The notes below the pieces were generated by a model that searched no databases, was not told the DNA's origin, and saw only the letters and a program-made list of their open reading frames with translations. A stretch of 39,041 nt of DNA. Origin: Blastococcus saxobsidens (GTDB lineage Bacteria; Actinomycetota; Actinomycetes; Mycobacteriales; Geodermatophilaceae). This document shows positions 17,382-27,190 of the stretch, piece after piece (within the stretch, counting starts at the first letter, position 1; the number at the start of each line of letters is the position of its first letter). Location: NCBI RefSeq assembly GCF_010682065.1, contig NZ_JAAGWG010000017.1:1-39041 (forward strand), in the 5' to 3' direction. Made by a program: the position numbers and the translations under genes.

Positions 17382-17401
17382 GCTCCCGAGGACAGACACA
17401 G

Positions 17402-18031
17402 ATGAGCTTCCAGATGCCCTCCAGCCGCTACATCCTGCCCTCCTTCGTGGAGCGCACGAGCTACGGCATGAAGGAGTCGAACCCGTACAACAAGCTCTTC
17501 GAGGAGCGCATCATCTTCCTCGGGGTGCAGATCGACGACGCGTCCGCGAACGACGTGATGGCGCAGCTCATCACGCTCGAGTCGAACGACCCGGACCGCG
17601 ACATCACCATCTACATCAACTCGCCCGGTGGCTCCTTCACCTCGCTGATGGCCATCTACGACACGATGATGTTCGTCCGCCCGGACATCCAGACCGTGTG
17701 CATGGGCCAGGCCGCCTCGGCTGCCGCCGTCCTGCTCGCGGCCGGGACGCCGGGCAAGCGTCTGGCGCTGCCCTACTCCCGCGTGCTGATCCACCAGCCC
17801 TCGGGCGAGGCCGGCGGTCAGGTCTCCGACCTGGAGATCCACGCCGCCGAGATCGAGCGGGTGCGCAGCCAGATGGAGGAGATCCTGGCGCGGCACACCG
17901 GTCGCACGGCCGAGCAGGTGCGCAAGGACATCGACCGCGACAAGATCCTGACCGCTCCGGAGGCCAAGGAGTACGGGATCGTCGACCAGGTGATCCAGAG
18001 CCGCAAGCTCAACGCCCTCCCGACCCCCTGA
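17402..18031 (+). CDS. clpP2: ATP-dependent Clp protease proteolytic subunit 2
   Basis: A 209-aa subunit. Catalytic residues are Ser106 ([10 protein letters not shown]), His131 ([11 protein letters not shown]) and Asp180 (IDRDKIL). It has the family core [20 protein letters not shown] and the C-terminal [13 protein letters not shown] 17402 is chosen over the longer open frame (from 17282), which is only the shadow of clpP1's end. Partner of ClpP1 in the mixed tetradecamer; in mycobacteria ClpP2 provides the docking face for the ATPase. clpX follows after a 294-bp gap with its own probable promoter. Confidence 0.98.
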   Translation: MSFQMPSSRYILPSFVERTSYGMKESNPYNKLFEERIIFLGVQIDDASANDVMAQLITLESNDPDRDITIYINSPGGSFTSLMAIYDTMMFVRPDIQTVCMGQAASAAAVLLAAGTPGKRLALPYSRVLIHQPSGEAGGQVSDLEIHAAEIERVRSQMEEILARHTGRTAEQVRKDIDRDKILTAPEAKEYGIVDQVIQSRKLNALPTP

Positions 18032-18167
18032 CCGGCGCGGGCCGAGCACGCGCGTGACGCGTGTTCGGCCCGTACCGTCGGGGGTTGGAGGGCACGACGG
18101 GACAGGAGTGGGACGGCCGGGACGAACACCGGGTGAGTCATTGCCCGAGGTCGTGGACGGCGGCGGG

Positions 18168-18182
18168 TACGTTCGGCGAACG
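18168..18182 (+). promoter_or_regulatory. Palindrome over a putative clpX -10 box
   Basis: CGTTCGGCGAACG (18170-18182) is a perfect 6-1-6 palindrome and overlaps a TACGTT -10-like hexamer (18168-18173) about 150 nt before clpX. This is the layout of a repressor site; the regulator is unknown. Confidence 0.4.
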
Positions 18183-18325
18183 CCCGATCCCCGGCCCAGT
18201 TGCGCCGGGAGGAGAGCCTCGCGGGGCAGCCTGTCAGCGAGGCCGAGCAGGGGCACCACAGCAAGCAAGTCCAACCCGCGGGTACCTGACACGAGGACCG
18301 GCGAAACCGATGTGGAGGTCAGCAG

Positions 18326-19600
18326 GTGGCACGAATCGGTGAGAGCGGTGACCTGCTCAAGTGCTCGTTCTGCGGGAAGAGCCAGAAGCAGGTCAAGAAG
18401 CTCATCGCGGGCCCCGGGGTCTACATCTGCGACGAGTGCATCGACCTCTGCAACGAGATCATCGAGGAAGAGCTCTCGGAGTCGTCGGACCTCAAGTTCG
18501 ACGAGCTGCCGAAGCCCAAGGAGATCCACGAGTTCCTCGACCAGTACGTCATCGGCCAGGACAAGGCCAAGCGGACGCTCTCGGTCGCGGTCTACAACCA
18601 CTACAAGCGGATCCAAGCAGGCGGTGCCGGCACGTCCCGTGAGGACGCCGTCGAGCTCGCCAAGTCCAACATCCTGCTGATCGGCCCCACCGGCTGCGGC
18701 AAGACGCACCTGGCCCAGACGCTGGCGCGGATGCTGAACGTGCCGTTCGCCATCGCCGACGCCACTGCGCTCACCGAGGCCGGCTACGTGGGCGAGGACG
18801 TCGAGAACATCCTCCTCAAGCTGATCCAGGCCGCGGACTACGACGTCAAGCGGGCCGAGACCGGCATCATCTACATCGACGAGGTCGACAAGATCGCCCG
18901 CAAGAGCGAGAACCCGTCGATCACCCGGGACGTCTCCGGTGAGGGCGTGCAGCAGGCGCTGCTGAAGATCCTCGAGGGGACGACGGCGTCGGTGCCCCCG
19001 CAGGGTGGCCGCAAGCACCCGCACCAGGAGTTCATCCAGATCGACACGACGAACGTGCTGTTCATCGTGGGTGGCGCCTTCGCCGGCCTGGAGCAGGTCA
19101 TCGAGGCCCGCGCCGGCAAGCAGGGCATCGGCTTCGGTGGCGAGATCCGCGGCAAGAAGGAGCTCGAGGAGCTCAACGCCTTCGCCGAGGTCATGCCCGA
19201 GGACCTGCTGAAGTTCGGCATGATCCCGGAGTTCATCGGCCGTCTCCCGGTGATCACCAGCGTGAAGAAGCTCGACCGTCAGGCGCTGATCAGCATCCTG
19301 ACCGAGCCGAAGAACGCCCTCGTCCGCCAGTACCGGAAGCTGTTCGAGCTCGACGGCGTGGAACTGGACTTCACCGACGACGCGCTCGAGGCCGTGGCCG
19401 ACCAGGCGATCCTCCGCGGCACCGGTGCCCGAGGGCTCCGCGCGATCATGGAGGAGGTGCTCCAGTCGGTCATGTACGACATCCCCAGCCGCGAGGACAT
19501 CGCCTCCGTGGTGATCACCAACGAGGTCGTGCTGGAGCACGTCAACCCGACGATCGTGCCGCGCAAGCCCACCCGCGCCCCCCGCGAGAAGTCGGCCTGA
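18326..19600 (+). CDS. clpX: ATP-dependent Clp protease ATP-binding subunit ClpX
   Basis: A 424-aa AAA+ unfoldase that recognises and threads substrates into ClpP1P2. The N-terminal zinc finger has C13, C16, C35 and C38. Walker A is GPTGCGKT (120-127), Walker B is IIYIDEVDK, and the pore loop is [11 protein letters not shown]. The loop IGFGGE that docks on ClpP is present in the C-terminal half, and sensor 2 follows ([12 protein letters not shown]). GTG 18326 has AGCAGG and GGAGG a few bases upstream. Transcription probably ends at the perfect hairpin starting 17 bp after its stop. Confidence 0.98.
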   Translation: MARIGESGDLLKCSFCGKSQKQVKKLIAGPGVYICDECIDLCNEIIEEELSESSDLKFDELPKPKEIHEFLDQYVIGQDKAKRTLSVAVYNHYKRIQAGGAGTSREDAVELAKSNILLIGPTGCGKTHLAQTLARMLNVPFAIADATALTEAGYVGEDVENILLKLIQAADYDVKRAETGIIYIDEVDKIARKSENPSITRDVSGEGVQQALLKILEGTTASVPPQGGRKHPHQEFIQIDTTNVLFIVGGAFAGLEQVIEARAGKQGIGFGGEIRGKKELEELNAFAEVMPEDLLKFGMIPEFIGRLPVITSVKKLDRQALISILTEPKNALVRQYRKLFELDGVELDFTDDALEAVADQAILRGTGARGLRAIMEEVLQSVMYDIPSREDIASVVITNEVVLEHVNPTIVPRKPTRAPREKSA

Positions 19601-19616
19601 TCCACAGCCCGATCGC

Positions 19617-19665
19617 TGAACGCCAGAGGCCCAGAACCCACGCGGTTCTGGGCCTCTGGCGTTCA
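19617..19665. terminator. Perfect 21-bp hairpin between clpX and the DUF559 gene
   Basis: Arms 19617-19637 and 19645-19665 are exact reverse complements (starting TGAACGCC, ending GGCGTTCA) around the loop CCACGCG. The DUF559 gene's stop codon, 19665-19663, is inside the right arm. It probably terminates both convergent transcripts. Confidence 0.9.
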
Positions 19666-20583
19666 CTGGACGAGCCGAGACCGGACGACGGCGACGATCT
19701 CGCGCCGGCAGCCCGCCGGGTCGGTCATCGAGCGGGCGTAGCTGAAGCGCAGCACGACCCGGCCCAGCGTGGCGAGCGCCGTGTCGCGACGGAGATCTCG
19801 CTCGCGCGCCTCCCGGCTGCCGTGAAACGCCGCCCCGTCCAGTTCCACGGCGACACGCGCCCAGGGCCACGCCGCGTCCAGCCGCACCCAGCTGCCGCTC
19901 TCCAGCCGTACCCGGTGCTGGCGGACCGGTGGCGGCACGTCGGGCGGACCGGGGAGCACCCGTACGGCACCCCAGATCTCCAGTTCGCTCTCGCAGCCGT
20001 CGGCGAGGAGGTCGAGGAGCGCCAGCAGCGGCGATCTGCCTGGGTGACGTGGTCGACGGTCGGACTCCCGGCGCAGCGCCGCGGCGGGCACGTCACGGCG
20101 CCGCACCCCCTCGATCAGTGCCTGGCGCACGACCGGAGCCTGCTGCCGGCTCCGCGGGTTCCGACCGGGGGAGTGGGCGTAGGCCCAGGCGTCGACCAGG
20201 CTGCGGACCGGCTCGATGATGTCGACCTCACCGCGCCGGACCGTGACGATCGTGCGGGTGGTGCGGTGGGCCACCACGTCCGGCCGTCGCTCCGGGGAAC
20301 GCTCGTACGGGACCGTCACGTGAACGGGCCCGGGCTGGGGGTCGGCCATCCCGCACGCGGTGACGGCCGAGAGGTGGCTCAGCGGACCCTCGGCCCAGAG
20401 CGACGCGGCGCGTGAGCGGATTCCCCATTCCCCGCTCCGGTCGGGGAGCACGAGCACGCCGGGATGGGGTTGCACCAGGTCGCCACGACGCAGCCAGCGG
20501 GCGACGCTGCTCGAGCTGCTCGCCCGCACGACGTCCGCCCGCCGGGCGACGCCGTCGGGCAGGAGCGTGGGGAGCCGGTGCAC
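19663..20583 (-). CDS. AbiEi-like N-terminus fused to DUF559 nuclease-like domain
   Basis: A 306-aa protein of a type common in high-GC actinobacteria. The N-terminal about 60 residues form a winged-helix like that of AbiEi antitoxins (GVARRADVVRA...VARWLRRGDLVQPHPGVLVLP). The C-terminal about 100 residues carry a DUF559, Vsr-like fold: WVRLDAAWPWARVAVELDGAAFHG, then RERDLRRDTALATLGRVVLRFSY, then a terminal helix. Asp in LDAAW and Glu in VELDG are the presumed metal ligands of this endonuclease-like fold. No AbiEii partner is adjacent, so a toxin-antitoxin role is doubtful. GTG 20583 is used; it faces the DUF1697 gene divergently across a 14-bp inverted repeat. Confidence 0.78.
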   Translation of the reverse strand: MHRLPTLLPDGVARRADVVRASSSSSVARWLRRGDLVQPHPGVLVLPDRSGEWGIRSRAASLWAEGPLSHLSAVTACGMADPQPGPVHVTVPYERSPERRPDVVAHRTTRTIVTVRRGEVDIIEPVRSLVDAWAYAHSPGRNPRSRQQAPVVRQALIEGVRRRDVPAAALRRESDRRPRHPGRSPLLALLDLLADGCESELEIWGAVRVLPGPPDVPPPVRQHRVRLESGSWVRLDAAWPWARVAVELDGAAFHGSREARERDLRRDTALATLGRVVLRFSYARSMTDPAGCRREIVAVVRSRLVQ

Positions 20584-20639
20584 GGCGCAGAGGGTGGCGC
20601 ACCGGAGACCCCGGCCGCAGAGGCCCTGTGGACACAGCC

Positions 20640-20700
20640 CGCCGTTGAACGCTGGGGAGCCGAAGCGGGCACGAATGCGGGACGGCAGCGTTCAACGGCG
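20640..20700. repeat. 14-bp inverted repeat in a divergent promoter region
   Basis: CGCCGTTGAACGCT (20640-20653) and its exact reverse complement (20687-20700) flank 33 bp, between the divergent DUF559 and DUF1697 genes. It could be a paired operator or a hairpin in the RNA of either strand. Confidence 0.85.
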
Positions 20701-20714
20701 ACCCCGTCGAGGCC

Positions 20715-20720
20715 TACCCT
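20715..20720 (+). promoter_or_regulatory. -10 box TACCCT, leaderless DUF1697 gene
   Basis: TACCCT ends 6 nt before GTG 20727 with no Shine-Dalgarno between. Confidence 0.55.
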
Positions 20721-20726
20721 GCGCCC

Positions 20727-21257
20727 GTGACCACGCGGTACGTGGCCCTGCTGCGGGCGATCAACCTGGGCGCGACCCGCCGGGTCTCCATGCCGAGGCT
20801 GCGCGAGGTGCTCACCGAGCGCGGCTACGAGGGCGTCCGCACGCACCTGGCCAGCGGGAACGTGCTCCTCGACAGCGCGCTGGACGAGGCCGAGCTCGCC
20901 GCCGACCTGACCGCGGCCATCGCCGAGGAGTTCGCCCTCGACGTCCCCGTCATCGTCCGCACGGCCGAGCAGCTGGCCGACGTCGTCGCCGCGGATCCGC
21001 TGGGCCACCTGGTCACCGAGCCGGCCCGCTACTCGGTCTCCTTCTTCGCGGAGGCCCCCGACCCCGACCGCGTGGCGGCGGCACCTCCGGCGGGCGACGG
21101 CGCGTACGAGCTGCGCGGTCGCGAGCTCTACCTGTGGCTGCCCGACGGGATCCAGCGCAGCTCCACGGGCGGGTCGAAGGAGGACCGGCTGCTGGCCGCC
21201 TCGGGCACCAACCGGAACTGGAACACGGTCCGGAAGCTGGTCGAGCTCACCCGCTGA
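20727..21257 (+). CDS. DUF1697 domain protein
   Basis: A 176-aa protein beginning with the family signature TRYVALLRAINLGATRRVSMPRL, followed by HLASGNVLLDS and the C-terminal SKEDRLLAASGTNRNWNTVRKL. DUF1697 proteins are small soluble alpha/beta proteins without assigned biochemistry. GTG 20727 is set by the leaderless -10 box. It is followed by the DUF2236 gene after 44 bp in the same direction. Confidence 0.88.
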   Translation: MTTRYVALLRAINLGATRRVSMPRLREVLTERGYEGVRTHLASGNVLLDSALDEAELAADLTAAIAEEFALDVPVIVRTAEQLADVVAADPLGHLVTEPARYSVSFFAEAPDPDRVAAAPPAGDGAYELRGRELYLWLPDGIQRSSTGGSKEDRLLAASGTNRNWNTVRKLVELTR

Positions 21258-21301
21258 CCGCGCGACGGCAGGGTCACGGCGGCACGTGGCACATTCGGGG
21301 C

Positions 21302-22228
21302 ATGCGCGCCCTCACGTCACTTCCCGAGCAGGCGCGGGAGGCCTTCCGGGCCCGCGTCTCCGGCGACCCGACCGGCGCGCCGGACTGGGTCCGCGACATC
21401 GCTCTCGTCGGCACCGGCCCCGGCTGGTTCGAGCCCGACGGGATCGTCTGGCGCGTGCACGGCGACCTGTCCACGCTGGTCGGCGGCGTCGCGGCGCTCC
21501 TCGGCCAGGGCGCGCACCCGCTGGCGCTGGCCGGCGTCCAGCGGCACTCGGCCTACCGCGAGGACCCGTGGAAGCGGCTGGCCGGGACCGCCCGCTGGCT
21601 GGTGGTGAGCACCTTCGGCTCCGTCGAGCTGGCCGAGCGCGAGGCGGCGCGGGTCCGTGGCATGCACGCGGTCGTCCGCGGCCGGGTCGCCGGCCAGGCC
21701 TACTCGGCGTCCGACCCCGCGCTGCTGCGCTGGGTGCACCTGGCCTTCACCGACGCGTTCCTCGCTGCCCAGCAGGCGGTCGGCGCCGACCTGACCCGCC
21801 GCTTCGGCCGCGGCTGGCCCGACGCCTACGTGGGGGAGTGGGCCCGTGCCGCGACACAGCTGGGCGCCACCGACCTGCCGACGACGGCCGGCGAGCTGGC
21901 CGACGCCCTCGCCGGCTACGGTCCCGAGCTCCGGCCCGTGCCCGGCCACCTGCGCGAGTTCCTGGCCGCCCCGCCCGGCCTGAGCGCGCCGGAGCGGCTG
22001 GTCTACCGCGGGTTGTTGGGAGCGGCGGCGTACGTGGTGTCGCCGTCGATCGCCGGGTGCGCCGGGGTTCCGGGGCGCGGTCGCGGCGGCAGGGCGCAGC
22101 TCGCCGTCACCCGCGCCCAGCTGCGGGCGCTGGGCCTGGCGCTCGGCCCGTTCAGCCCGTCGGAGGAGGCGGCGCGCTGGCGGCTCGGCATGGGGCCCGC
22201 GCCGGCCTGGACCACCGGTCCCGTCTGA
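21302..22228 (+). CDS. DUF2236 (MpaB-like) oxygenase-family protein
   Basis: A 308-aa largely helical protein. DUF2236 features: GPGWFEPDGIVWRVHGDLSTLVGGVAALL, then GVQRHSAYREDPWKRLAGTARWLVVSTFGS, then YSASDPALLRWVHLAFTDAFL. The His and Arg residues of these blocks are those that bind haem in the related rubber oxygenase Lcp and probably in fungal MpaB. The likely role is a haem-dependent oxygenase with unknown substrate. ATG 21302 follows a weak CACATT -10-like hexamer by 6 nt; the long open frame upstream is a shadow of the DUF1697 gene. It converges on valS across 45 bp. Confidence 0.85.
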   Translation: MRALTSLPEQAREAFRARVSGDPTGAPDWVRDIALVGTGPGWFEPDGIVWRVHGDLSTLVGGVAALLGQGAHPLALAGVQRHSAYREDPWKRLAGTARWLVVSTFGSVELAEREAARVRGMHAVVRGRVAGQAYSASDPALLRWVHLAFTDAFLAAQQAVGADLTRRFGRGWPDAYVGEWARAATQLGATDLPTTAGELADALAGYGPELRPVPGHLREFLAAPPGLSAPERLVYRGLLGAAAYVVSPSIAGCAGVPGRGRGGRAQLAVTRAQLRALGLALGPFSPSEEAARWRLGMGPAPAWTTGPV

Positions 22229-22273
22229 CGCCCCGCGACGGCCCGCCCAGGGACACCCGGGCGGGCCGCGGCG

Positions 22274-24889
22274 TCAGGCCTCCGGCACCTCCGCGAGGAC
22301 GACGTCCACCTGCAGCGGACCGTCGGCGGCGGTGAGCGACAGCTCCGCGATCCGGCCCGCGTTGGCGAGGTCGGCGCGGCCGGCCTCCAGCGCGGCGGCC
22401 TGCGCGGCCGGCGCCGTGACGGTCACCTTCTCGACGTCGGCGCGCATCGACACCTTGGCGTCGGACTTGGCCTTGCGAACGAGGGAGAGGACCTCGGCGA
22501 CCGCCGGGACCACCGCCGGGTCACCGCCCTCCGGCAGCTCGGCGGCGACCGGCCACGGCGCGCGGTGCACCGACCCGTCCTGCCACCACGACCACACCTC
22601 TTCGGTGACGAAGGGCAGAACCGGGGCGAACAGCCGCAGCTGCACGTCGAGGGCCCGTGCCAGCGCGGCCTGCGCCGAGGTGGCCTCGGGCCCGTCGCCG
22701 TACGCGCGGGTCTTCACCAGCTCCACGTAGTCGTCGCAGAAGGACCAGAAGAAGGACTCGGTGACCTCGAGGGCGCGGGTGTAGTTGAAGGCCTCCAGCG
22801 CCGCGGTCGCCTCGTCGACGACCCCGGCCAGGCCGGCGAGCAGCGCCCGGTCGATCGGCTCGGTCACGTCCGCGGCCGTCAGCGACGTCGAGGCGCCCAG
22901 GCCCAGCACGAACTTGCCGATGTTGAGGATCTTCATGGCCAGCCGGCGGCCGACCTTCATCTGCGCCTCGTCGAACGGCGAGTCCGCACCCGGGCGGGCG
23001 CCGGCCGCGCGCCAGCGGACCGCGTCGGTGCCGTAGCGCTCCAGCACGTCGATCGGGGTGGTGGCGTTGCCCTTGGACTTCGACATCTTCTTGCGGTCGG
23101 GGTCGACCACGAAGCCGGAGATCGTGGCGTGCGTCCAGGGCACCGTGCCGTGCTCGAAGTGCGCCCGGACGACGGTGGAGAACAGCCAGGTCCGGATGAT
23201 GTCGTGGGCCTGCGGCCGCTGGTCCATCGGGAAGACCGCGGCGAACAGCTCGGGGTCGGTGTCCCAGCCGGAGGAGACCTGCGGCGACAGCGACGACGTC
23301 GCCCAGGTGTCCATGACGTCCGGGTCGGCCATGAAGCCGCCCGGCTTGCCGCGCTGGTCCTCGGTGAAGCCCTCCGGGACGTCGGACGACGGGTCGACCG
23401 GGAGCGCCGACCCCGGCGCCAGGATCGGCTCGTCGTGGACCGGCTCGCCGGCCTCGTCCAGGCGGTACCAGACCGGGAACGGGACGCCGAAGAACCGCTG
23501 ACGGCTGATCAGCCAGTCGCCGTTGAGGCCTTCCACCCAGTTGTCGTAGCGGTGCCGCATGTGCTCGGGGACCCACTGGATCTCCCGGCCGCGCGAGATC
23601 AGCGCGTCGCGCAGGTCGGCGTCGCGGCCGCCGTTGCGGATGTACCACTGGCGGGTGGTGACGATCTCCAGCGGGCGCTCGCCCTTCTCGAAGAACTTCA
23701 CCGGGTGGGTGATCGGCTTCGGGTCGCCCGCCAGGTCACCGGACTCCCGCAGCAGCTCCACGATCCGCTGCTGCGCGCTGAACACGGTCTTGCCGGCCAG
23801 CTCGTCGTAGGGCTGCGCCGGGACCCCGGCCGGCGGGTCGGCCAGGATCCGGCCGTCCCAGCCGACGATCGGCCGGGTCGGCAGCTGCAGCTCCCGCCAC
23901 CAGGTGACGTCGTTGAGGTCGCCGAAGGTGCAGATCATCGCGATGCCCGAGCCCTTGTCCGGCTCGGCCAGGCGGTGCGCCACGACCGGCACCTCGACGC
24001 CGAACAGCGGCGTCCGCACGGTCTTCCCGAACAGCGGCTGGTAGCGCTCGTCGTCGGGGTGGGCGACCAGCGCGACGCAGGCCGGCAGCAGCTCGGGCCG
24101 GGTGGTCTCGATGAACACCGGGCTGTCGGGGCCGCTGGCCGGGTCGGGCTGGGCGGAGACGGGATGGAAGGCGATCCGGTGGTAGGCGCCGGGGCGCTCG
24201 CGGTCCTCGAGCTCGGCCTGGGCGACGGCGGTGCGGAAGGTGACGTCCCAGAGGGTCGGCGCCTCCTGGGCGTAGGCCTCGCCGCGGGACAGGTTCTGCA
24301 GGAACATCCGCTGGGCCGTGGCCCGGGAGGCCTCCGAGATCGTCCGGTAGACGTTGGACCAGTCCACCGACAGGCCGACGCGGCGCCAGAGCTTCTCGAA
24401 CTCCGCCTCGTCCTCCTCCGTCAGCTGCATGCACAGCTCGACGAAGTTCCGGCGCGAGATCGGCTGCTGGTCCTTGCCCGGCTTCTCCGGGGGAGTGAAC
24501 GACGCGTCGTAGGGGAGCGCCGGGTCGCAGCGGACGCCGAAGTAGTTCTGCACCCGCCGCTCGGTCGGCAGGCCGTTGTCGTCCCAGCCCATCGGGTAGT
24601 AGACGTGCTTGCCGCGCATGCGCTGGTAGCGGGCGACGATGTCGGTGTGGGTGTAGCTGAAGACGTGGCCCACGTGCAGCGAGCCGCTGGCCGTCGGCGG
24701 CGGGGTGTCGATCGACCAGATCTGCTCGCGCGGGGCCTGTAGCGCGGCGTCGCGGTCGAAGCCGTAGGTGTCCTCGGCCGCCCAGCGCCCGACCCACTTC
24801 TCCTCGAGCCCGTCGATCGTCGGCTTCTCGGGTACGCCACGCACCGCTCCCGGGGCCGCGGCGTCCGGGGTGCTGATGTCGGTGGTCAT
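22274..24889 (-). CDS. valS: Valine-tRNA ligase, type-2 (archaeal-like) form
   Basis: An 871-aa class I synthetase that charges tRNA-Val. HIGH motif HVGH at 72-75 ([12 protein letters not shown]), KMSKS at 601-605 ([11 protein letters not shown]). The editing CP1 domain lies between them, and the anticodon-binding helices and a C-terminal domain follow. The stretch after HIGH reads [20 protein letters not shown] in place of the GTDHAGIATQ of the common bacterial enzyme, which places it in the type-2 subfamily. ATG 24889 is preferred to ATG 24898 because a TACGAT -10 box ends 7 nt before it and overlaps the upstream ATG. It is divergent from folC, unlike the usual co-directional valS-folC order of actinobacteria. 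Confidence 0.97.
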   Translation of the reverse strand: MTTDISTPDAAAPGAVRGVPEKPTIDGLEEKWVGRWAAEDTYGFDRDAALQAPREQIWSIDTPPPTASGSLHVGHVFSYTHTDIVARYQRMRGKHVYYPMGWDDNGLPTERRVQNYFGVRCDPALPYDASFTPPEKPGKDQQPISRRNFVELCMQLTEEDEAEFEKLWRRVGLSVDWSNVYRTISEASRATAQRMFLQNLSRGEAYAQEAPTLWDVTFRTAVAQAELEDRERPGAYHRIAFHPVSAQPDPASGPDSPVFIETTRPELLPACVALVAHPDDERYQPLFGKTVRTPLFGVEVPVVAHRLAEPDKGSGIAMICTFGDLNDVTWWRELQLPTRPIVGWDGRILADPPAGVPAQPYDELAGKTVFSAQQRIVELLRESGDLAGDPKPITHPVKFFEKGERPLEIVTTRQWYIRNGGRDADLRDALISRGREIQWVPEHMRHRYDNWVEGLNGDWLISRQRFFGVPFPVWYRLDEAGEPVHDEPILAPGSALPVDPSSDVPEGFTEDQRGKPGGFMADPDVMDTWATSSLSPQVSSGWDTDPELFAAVFPMDQRPQAHDIIRTWLFSTVVRAHFEHGTVPWTHATISGFVVDPDRKKMSKSKGNATTPIDVLERYGTDAVRWRAAGARPGADSPFDEAQMKVGRRLAMKILNIGKFVLGLGASTSLTAADVTEPIDRALLAGLAGVVDEATAALEAFNYTRALEVTESFFWSFCDDYVELVKTRAYGDGPEATSAQAALARALDVQLRLFAPVLPFVTEEVWSWWQDGSVHRAPWPVAAELPEGGDPAVVPAVAEVLSLVRKAKSDAKVSMRADVEKVTVTAPAAQAAALEAGRADLANAGRIAELSLTAADGPLQVDVVLAEVPEA

Positions 24890-24896
24890 GCCCCTC

Positions 24897-24902
24897 ATCG
24901 TA
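24897..24902 (-). promoter_or_regulatory. -10 box TACGAT, leaderless valS
   Basis: On the minus strand TACGAT is followed by GAGGGGC and then ATG 24889. It overlaps the alternative ATG 24898, which argues against that start. Confidence 0.55.
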
Positions 24903-24931
24903 GGTAGTGGGCCCCTGGCATCCTGAGCAGG

Positions 24932-26299
24932 ATGAGCAACGGCAGCACCGGTGACCGCTCCCGGGACATGGCCCGGGTGGAGAACGAGCTCCTGGCCAGG
25001 TGGCCGGAGAGCCGGCTGGAGCCCTCGCTCACCCGCATCAACGCCCTGGTCGACCTCCTCGGGTCACCGCACCGCGCCATGCCGGTGATCCAGGTGGCCG
25101 GCACCAACGGCAAGACGACGACGGCCCGCATGATCGACGAGCTGCTGCGCGGCTTCGGCCTACGCGTGGGCCGCTTCACCAGCCCGCACCTGGAGTCGGT
25201 CCGGGAGCGGATCGTGCTCGACGGCGAGCCGGTCGGCGCGGAGCGGTTCGTCGAGGTCTACGAGGACATCGCCCCGTACGTGCAGATGGTCGACGCCGCC
25301 GGCGAGCACCCGCTGTCGTTCTTCGAGGTCACCGTCGGCATGGCCTACGCGCTGTTCGCCGACGCCCCGGTCGACGTCGCCGTGATCGAGGTCGGCATGG
25401 GCGGCACCTGGGACGCCACGAACGTCGCCGACGCGCGGGTCGCCGTCGTCACCCCGGTGGCGCTGGACCACTCGGAGTACCTGGGCCCCGACGTCCCCAC
25501 CATCGCCGGCGAGAAGGCCGGGATCATCAAGGCCGACGCGATCGCCGTCCTCGCCCGCCAGGAGCCCGGAGCTCTCGACGCGCTGGTCCGCCGCGCGGTG
25601 GAGGTCGAGGCGGTGGTGGCCCGCGAGGGCACCGAGTTCGGCGTGCTCGAGCGCACGGTCGCCGTCGGTGGGCAGCAGGTCCGGCTGCAGGGCCTCGGGG
25701 GTGAGTACGAGGAGGTCTTCCTGCCGCTGTTCGGCGCCCACCAGGCGCAGAACGCGGCCACCGCCCTCGCCGCGGTGGAGGCGTTCCTCGGCGCCGGCGC
25801 CGCCACCGGGCCCATCGAGCAGGAGACGGTCCGCGCCGCGTTCGCGTCGGTGCGGTCCCCGGGCCGGCTGGAGCGCGTGCGCACCAGCCCCAGCGTGCTG
25901 ATCGACGCCGCGCACAACCCGGCCGGGATGGCCGCCACCGTGGCCGCGCTCCGGGAGTCCTTCGACTTCACCCGCCTGGTCGGCGTGGTCGGGGCGGTGC
26001 ACGGCAAGGACGTCGCCGGGATGCTCGCGGCGCTGGAGGAGGTGTGCGCCGAGCTGGTCGTCACCCAGAACAGCTCGCCGCGGGCCATCCCGGCCGACGA
26101 GCTCGGTGCGCTGGCCGTCGAGATCTTCGGCGCCGACCGGGTGAGCGTCTCCCCGCGGCTGTCCGAAGCCGTCACCGAGGCGATCGAACTGGCCGAGGCC
26201 GGCCCGGACAACGCGCTCGGCGGCTCGGGGGTGCTGGTCACCGGCAGCGTCGTCACCGCCGGTGAGGCCCGCACCCTGTTCGCGAGGAACAGGCCGTGA
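24932..26299 (+). CDS. folC: Folylpolyglutamate synthase / dihydrofolate synthase
   Basis: A 455-aa Mur-ligase-like enzyme that adds glutamate to dihydropteroate and folates. The P-loop is [13 protein letters not shown] (GTNGKTT at 57-63), followed by [12 protein letters not shown]. The central domain has [13 protein letters not shown] and [11 protein letters not shown] with the metal-binding His, then AGEKAGIIK with the lysine that is carbamylated in the family. The C-terminal domain includes [11 protein letters not shown]. The gap to the divergent valS is only 42 bp; a CATCCT hexamer 7 nt before ATG 24932 may be its -10. Its stop overlaps the GTG of the DUF4233 gene. Confidence 0.97.
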   Translation: MSNGSTGDRSRDMARVENELLARWPESRLEPSLTRINALVDLLGSPHRAMPVIQVAGTNGKTTTARMIDELLRGFGLRVGRFTSPHLESVRERIVLDGEPVGAERFVEVYEDIAPYVQMVDAAGEHPLSFFEVTVGMAYALFADAPVDVAVIEVGMGGTWDATNVADARVAVVTPVALDHSEYLGPDVPTIAGEKAGIIKADAIAVLARQEPGALDALVRRAVEVEAVVAREGTEFGVLERTVAVGGQQVRLQGLGGEYEEVFLPLFGAHQAQNAATALAAVEAFLGAGAATGPIEQETVRAAFASVRSPGRLERVRTSPSVLIDAAHNPAGMAATVAALRESFDFTRLVGVVGAVHGKDVAGMLAALEEVCAELVVTQNSSPRAIPADELGALAVEIFGADRVSVSPRLSEAVTEAIELAEAGPDNALGGSGVLVTGSVVTAGEARTLFARNRP

Positions 26300-26703
26300 C
26301 GGCACCCGACCCGCTCCGGGCGGCCAAGGCGCTGCGCGGCGCCGCGGCCGGCGTCCTGGTGCTGGAGGGCCTGGCCGTCCTCTTCGTGCCGCGCGGCATC
26401 GCGCAGACCGACGAGGGGCTCGGGGGAGTGCGGCTCACGCTGCTGCTCGTCCTGTCCCTGCTGCTGATCCTGTCCAGCGGCGTGCAGCGGCGCGAGCGGG
26501 GGTTGCTGATCGGCACGGCCCTGCAGGTGCCGCTGCTGCTCACCGGCCTGATGAACAGCGTCATGTGGTTCGTCGGGGGCGCCTTCGTGCTCATCTGGCT
26601 CTACCTGCTGCAGGTCCGCAAGGAGCTCGTCGGGAGCCGGTTCGCCCCCGTGGCGGAGGCCCGGACGAGTGACGCCGACGGCGGGGGCCCGACCACCACG
26701 TAG
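26296..26703 (+). CDS. DUF4233 membrane protein
   Basis: A 135-aa protein with four hydrophobic helices ([67 protein letters not shown]) and a hydrophilic C-terminal tail. The segment [26 protein letters not shown] is the family start, usually found right after folC in actinobacteria. GTG 26296 overlaps the folC stop (GTGA). Function is unknown; the constant location between folC and ndk suggests a membrane housekeeping role. Confidence 0.88.
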   Translation: MTAPDPLRAAKALRGAAAGVLVLEGLAVLFVPRGIAQTDEGLGGVRLTLLLVLSLLLILSSGVQRRERGLLIGTALQVPLLLTGLMNSVMWFVGGAFVLIWLYLLQVRKELVGSRFAPVAEARTSDADGGGPTTT

Positions 26704-26706
26704 GCT
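26701..26706 (+). promoter_or_regulatory. -10 box TAGGCT, leaderless ndk
   Basis: TAGGCT contains the stop codon of the DUF4233 gene and ends 8 nt before GTG 26715, giving ndk its own promoter within the folC cluster. Confidence 0.5.
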
Positions 26707-26714
26707 CCGGCCCC

Positions 26715-27125
26715 GTGACTGAACGCACTCTCGTCCTGGTCAAGCCCGACGGCGTCGCCCGTGGTCTCGTGGGCGAGGTGATCACCCGCCTCGAGCGCAA
26801 GGGCCTCCGCCTGGTCGCCGCCGAGCTGCGGACGCTGCCCCGCGAGGTCGCCGAGACCCACTACGCCGAGCACCGCGAGCGGCCCTTCTTCGGCGACCTC
26901 GTCGAGTTCATCACCGGCGGCCCGCTGCTCGCCCTGGTGGTCGAGGGCCCCCGCGCCATCGAGGCGTTCCGCGCCCTGGCCGGCGCCACCGACCCGGTCA
27001 AGGCCCTCCCCGGCACCATCCGCGGCGACTTCGCCCTCGAGGTGCAGAACAACATCGTGCACGGCTCCGACTCGCCCGAGTCCGCCGCGCGCGAGGTGGC
27101 GCTCTTCTTCCCCGACCTGGGGTAA
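26715..27125 (+). CDS. ndk: Nucleoside diphosphate kinase
   Basis: A 136-aa enzyme of normal family length that balances NTP pools by ping-pong phosphate transfer. The N-terminus [22 protein letters not shown] holds the conserved Lys. The Kpn-loop region includes [19 protein letters not shown], and the phosphohistidine is H116 in [20 protein letters not shown] 26715 is the only sensible start. A nested-hairpin repeat begins within its stop codon and probably ends transcription. Confidence 0.98.
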   Translation: MTERTLVLVKPDGVARGLVGEVITRLERKGLRLVAAELRTLPREVAETHYAEHRERPFFGDLVEFITGGPLLALVVEGPRAIEAFRALAGATDPVKALPGTIRGDFALEVQNNIVHGSDSPESAAREVALFFPDLG

Positions 27126-27180
27126 GGACCCCCTCGCTCCTCACCGCTCGCACGCTCGCGGCGGGCCCTGCGAGGGGGCC
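27124..27180 (+). repeat. Nested-hairpin repeat, copy 2, after ndk
   Basis: Begins inside the ndk TAA stop. The outer arms here are CCCCCTCGC and GCGAGGGGG, which differ from copy 1 but remain complementary, while the middle (TCCTCACCGCTCGCACGCTC) is kept. Compensatory arm changes point to selection for the hairpin. Confidence 0.88.
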
Positions 27181-27190
27181 GCCGCGTGCG

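Noticed and set aside
17294..19870. An 858-aa open frame on the minus strand opposite clpP2 and clpX
   Set aside because: It mirrors codon bias of well-identified genes and has no recognisable domain.
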